Of a stretch of 64,000 nt of DNA, positions 60,833-64,000 are shown piece after piece. Under the pieces are notes generated by a model. That model was not told where the DNA came from. It searched no databases and saw only the letters and a list, made by a program, of their open reading frames with translations. The stretch comes from Acidobacteriota bacterium (GTDB lineage Bacteria; Acidobacteriota; Thermoanaerobaculia; Thermoanaerobaculales; Thermoanaerobaculaceae). Positions within the stretch are counted from its first letter, which is position 1. The number at the start of each line of letters is the position of its first letter. Both the position numbers and the translations under genes were made by a program. The stretch spans positions 1 through 64,000 of the forward strand of contig PMLC01000079.1 in NCBI GenBank assembly GCA_003158745.1, given 5' to 3'.

Positions 60833-61885
60833 ATGCGAACCGTCCGGACGCTGATCCTGCTGGCCGTTGCAGTACTACTTCCCGCGTGCGGCCGGAAGTC
60901 CGTGCCGCTTCCCCCCATCATCGAGGTGCCGGAAACGACCACCGACCTCTGGGGCTATCAGGACGGGACCGATATCATCCTGACCTGGGCGTACCCGCAG
61001 CTCACCCGAGGCGGTCGGCCGCTCAACGATCTGACCCGGGTGGAGGTTTGGCAACTCCAGTTGGCTCCAGGTCAGGAGCAGGTCGGCAGCGGTCCGAACG
61101 GTCAGGACCTGCGGCGACAGCTCATGCTCGGGCGCGGCAAACTGGTCGCACGCCTCGAAGGGGAAACGCTGCAGGCGGCGACGCGTGGTAGGTCATTGAC
61201 CTATCGGGAGAAACTGCCCGGGGTCTCACCGGGGACCTCACCGCCGACGCTTTGGTACGCCGTCCGATCGCGCCGGAAGGACGGCACGTCCTCGGCCCTT
61301 TCGAACTTCTTGACCTGGCAGCCGCAGCCGGTGCCTGCAACTCCCACGTGCCTCGTCGCCGAGCCGCGTGCGGACGGCATCGCGCTGTCGTGGGATGTCG
61401 TCCCTGGCGTTGAGTACGTTGTGGAGCGTCGGGTCTCGAAAAGCGTGGCATGGGAGGTCCTGCAACCGATCGGGATCGACCAGCCGGGCTTCCTCGACAC
61501 GAAGGCCGAGCAGGGGCAGACCTGGTGGTATAGGGTGCGCTCCATCGTCAAGACCACGGCCGCGACTGTCAGTCCGCCTACGCCGGAGGTCGAAGTTCCG
61601 TATCCGGACATCTACCCCCCGCCTTTAGTGACATCGTTCCTTTGTCTGCCGGAGCCGGGTCTCGTTCGCCTGCGCTGGGACGCGTCACCAGAGCCGGACA
61701 CCCGATACAAGGTCTTCCGGCGGGTCGGCAACGGAGGGTGGGAACACATGGAGGAGGCCTTCAAAGGGACCGAATACGCGGACACGTCGCCTCCTTCAGG
61801 TGAGGTGGAGTATGCAGTCAAGGCCATGGACCCAGCCGGGAACCAGTCCGACGCCGTGTACTGCAAGGTGCGAGCAGGGACGTGA
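60833..61885 (+). CDS. Fibronectin type III-like lipoprotein
   Basis: Lipobox LLPAC; FnIII-type strands (IALSWDVVPGVEYVVERR; VRLRWDASPEPDTRYKVFRR...YAVKAMDPAGNQSD). Confidence 0.75.
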   Translation: MRTVRTLILLAVAVLLPACGRKSVPLPPIIEVPETTTDLWGYQDGTDIILTWAYPQLTRGGRPLNDLTRVEVWQLQLAPGQEQVGSGPNGQDLRRQLMLGRGKLVARLEGETLQAATRGRSLTYREKLPGVSPGTSPPTLWYAVRSRRKDGTSSALSNFLTWQPQPVPATPTCLVAEPRADGIALSWDVVPGVEYVVERRVSKSVAWEVLQPIGIDQPGFLDTKAEQGQTWWYRVRSIVKTTAATVSPPTPEVEVPYPDIYPPPLVTSFLCLPEPGLVRLRWDASPEPDTRYKVFRRVGNGGWEHMEEAFKGTEYADTSPPSGEVEYAVKAMDPAGNQSDAVYCKVRAGT

Positions 61886-62712
61886 GATTTGCCAAGCTCC
61901 ACGGTGCCGGCAACGACTTCCTTCTCTTCGATGGACGTTCGGAGCCGGATCTGGCCGGCAAGCTCCGGACCGCCGCGCCACGCCTCTGCCACCGCCGTTT
62001 CGGCCTGGGCGCCGACGGGATTCTCGTAGTGACTCCCACAGGTGCATCGACCGCCCGTGTCGACTACTGGAACAGCGACGGCTCCGAGGCCGACTTCTGC
62101 GCAAACGGCACGCGCTGTGCGGCGAGCTTCATCGCGGCAGCGTGGGGATGGCGCGAGATGGTCCTCAAGACCGGCTACGCCGCCATCCCGGCAGTTGTCG
62201 AGGATGGGGGGGGGATCACGTTGCGTCTTCCGGCGCCGGATGGCGTGCGGCCATGGCAGGAACTGGCAGTCCCCGGCGGAACGGCCCGTGGGCGATTCCT
62301 TCTCGTAGGGGTTCCGCACCTGATCGTGCGTGTGGATTGGCCGGACTTCTGGCAGCGGTCTCTCGCGCCGCTCGCCCCTGCGCTTCGCGCTCACCCGGAG
62401 CTCCCAGCCGGCGGGGCCAACGTGAGTTTTGCTTTCGTGACTGGGCCCCGCAAACTGGCTGTGCGCTCCTGGGAGCGTGGGGTCGAGGACGAAACCCTCT
62501 CGTGCGGATCCGGCGACGTGGCCGCAGCTCTGGTTGGGCTCGCCGATGGGTGGGTCGCCGCTCCGGTGCTGGTGCAGACCGCATCGAACCGGGTTCTGAC
62601 GGTCGAACCGCTGGGCGTCCCGCCGGACTGCCCGATTCGGTTCTCGGGCCCGGCGGAGTGGGTCGCGGAAGGAACGCTCCGGCCAGAGTTGCTGGTCGGC
62701 GAACCGAGCTGA
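61882..62712 (+). CDS. dapF: Diaminopimelate epimerase
   Basis: FAKLHGAGNDFLLFDG, CHRRFGLGADGIL, NSDGSEADFCANGTRCAA, VEDETLSCGSGDVAAAL; GTG start. Confidence 0.94.
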   Translation: MRFAKLHGAGNDFLLFDGRSEPDLAGKLRTAAPRLCHRRFGLGADGILVVTPTGASTARVDYWNSDGSEADFCANGTRCAASFIAAAWGWREMVLKTGYAAIPAVVEDGGGITLRLPAPDGVRPWQELAVPGGTARGRFLLVGVPHLIVRVDWPDFWQRSLAPLAPALRAHPELPAGGANVSFAFVTGPRKLAVRSWERGVEDETLSCGSGDVAAALVGLADGWVAAPVLVQTASNRVLTVEPLGVPPDCPIRFSGPAEWVAEGTLRPELLVGEPS

Positions 62713-62736
62713 GAACCCCTCGTCGCTGCGGAGCGG

Positions 62737-63291
62737 GTGGATGTACACGAAACGGTCCTTCGTGTGGCTCTAGTGGGCGTGGACACGACCACCGCTGATC
62801 TGGTGCGGACCGCCCTCGAAGGGGACAGGGACGCATTCGGGGTCCTGGTCGAGAGCCACTGGGACCGTCTCGTGCGCCTGGCCCGCTCGGTGGTCGGGGA
62901 CGCGGAGGCCGAGGACGTGGTCCAGGACTCCCTGGTGGTGGCCTGGACACGTCTGGCAAGGCTGTCCGATCCGCAGAGTTTCGGTCCATGGGTGAGCCGC
63001 ATCGTCTTCCGGCGCTGCCTGCGCGCGAGCCGGCGGCAGCGGGGGCGGGTTTCCCTCGACGCCGTCCCTGAGCCTTCTCGGTGGTGCGATCCCGAGGTTT
63101 CGGTCAGCGCATGGCAGGTGCTTGCCCGCCTCGCGCCGCGCCAGAGCGCCGTCCTTCACCTCACTGCGGTGGAGGGGATGACGGATGCCGAGATCGCCCG
63201 GATTCTCGGCATCACACCAGCGTCGGTCCGGGCGCACAGGAGGCGGGCGCGGGCGGGCGTCGCCCGCATCGTTCGTGGAGGCACGTCATGA
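62737..63291 (+). CDS. ECF-type RNA polymerase sigma factor
   Basis: Sigma2 (RLVRLARSVVGDAEAEDVVQDSLVVAW) and Sigma4 (LAPRQSAVLHLTAVEGMTDAEIARILGITPASVRAHRRRARAGVARI). Confidence 0.92.
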   Translation: MDVHETVLRVALVGVDTTTADLVRTALEGDRDAFGVLVESHWDRLVRLARSVVGDAEAEDVVQDSLVVAWTRLARLSDPQSFGPWVSRIVFRRCLRASRRQRGRVSLDAVPEPSRWCDPEVSVSAWQVLARLAPRQSAVLHLTAVEGMTDAEIARILGITPASVRAHRRRARAGVARIVRGGTS

Positions 63292-63647
63292 GAGATCCAG
63301 ACCGTGATGATCTGGTGATGTCGTTCGAGGATCGGCTTCGCGAGTGGAGCCGGCGTTCCCCAAACCTCCCAACGAGTATCGCCCGGACGCGAGTCCTGGC
63401 GCGCCTGCCGGAGGTTTCGCGGCCCGTGCCGTGGCTGCGGCTCGCCGCCGCGGCCGCGTTGGTGGTGGTGCTGGTAGTGGCGGTGTGGCGGGGGTCGCCT
63501 CGTCCGGCTGGCGAGGTAAAAGGGAGCATCGCGTGGAACTGCCCACCCCCACTTGATCGAAACATCGTTGTCTGGCAACTCGACGACAGAACGACCGTCT
63601 ACTTCGCGCTGCGTCCGGGCGAACCGGACAAGGGAGGTGTGTCATGA
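63288..63647 (+). CDS. Small single-TM protein, candidate anti-sigma factor
   Basis: 120 codons; ATGA overlap with the sigma factor; TM LAAAAALVVVLVVAVW. Confidence 0.6.
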   Translation: MRDPDRDDLVMSFEDRLREWSRRSPNLPTSIARTRVLARLPEVSRPVPWLRLAAAAALVVVLVVAVWRGSPRPAGEVKGSIAWNCPPPLDRNIVVWQLDDRTTVYFALRPGEPDKGGVS

Positions 63648-64000
63648 CGCGTCTCGTGCGTGTTGTTTCGATGGCTGTTGTGTTGCTGTCTATCGGAGGG
63701 ATTTCGTCGGACGCAGCGGTGATCGAGACGGAGGGCGTTCTCACGTTCTTCCGTGTGCTGGCGGGCAGCCCGGCGCCGGCTTCGGGCCAGGCCGAAGCCA
63801 TTCTCGTGGTGCCCGGCACCGTGGTGATGCCGGGATTGAGCCCCGAGCAGGACGCCACCAACATGCTTGACCTGATGAAACGGCTCAAGGACACGTACCG
63901 GCTCGGCGATCTCGCAATCACGAACTCCTTGATCGTCCCGATGAAGCCCGGGGTGGAGACCACGGTTCCGAGCTTCGCTGGAGATGCCAGCGTCCGCGCG
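63644..64000 (+). CDS. Exported protein, truncated by window end
   Basis: ATG 63644 overlaps the previous stop; signal peptide MTRLVRVVSMAVVLLSIGGISSDA; open to 64000 (not in the supplied ORF list). Confidence 0.65.
   Translation, partial: MTRLVRVVSMAVVLLSIGGISSDAAVIETEGVLTFFRVLAGSPAPASGQAEAILVVPGTVVMPGLSPEQDATNMLDLMKRLKDTYRLGDLAITNSLIVPMKPGVETTVPSFAGDASVRA

Overview
High-GC bacterial chromosomal window that looks like the replication-origin neighbourhood of a diderm, possibly Acidobacteriota-like (the taxonomy is inference). Leftward genes: gyrA-gyrB-recF-dnaN-dnaA. Rightward genes: rpmH-rnpA-yidD-yidC-rsmG-parA-parB-bactofilin. A canonical parS sequence lies at the rsmG/parA junction, and DnaA-box-like 9-mers cluster in the dnaN/dnaA gap. 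Flanking modules: four CCA-encoding tRNA genes; lipoate ligase-amidase-GerM-rph; MocR/PdxR-like regulator-pdxS-pdxT; fur and a feoB cassette with a Cys8 mini-protein and two DtxR-family regulators; tyrS; a polysaccharide/glycosyltransferase cluster; serS; a frameshift-ridden GT-C gene; an OPT transporter; a lipoprotein/CsgG-like/peptidase-propeller-Omp85 operon; dprA; topA-trmFO; asnB and a pseudouridine synthase gene with an apparent CTG start; xerC; hslVU; dapF; and an ECF sigma cluster at the right edge. No CRISPR array, prophage or transposase was seen. The best candidates for under-described biology are the peptidase-propeller-Omp85 operon, the feoB regulatory cassette with a palindrome over its -35 box, and apparent CTG or frameshifted starts in two core genes.
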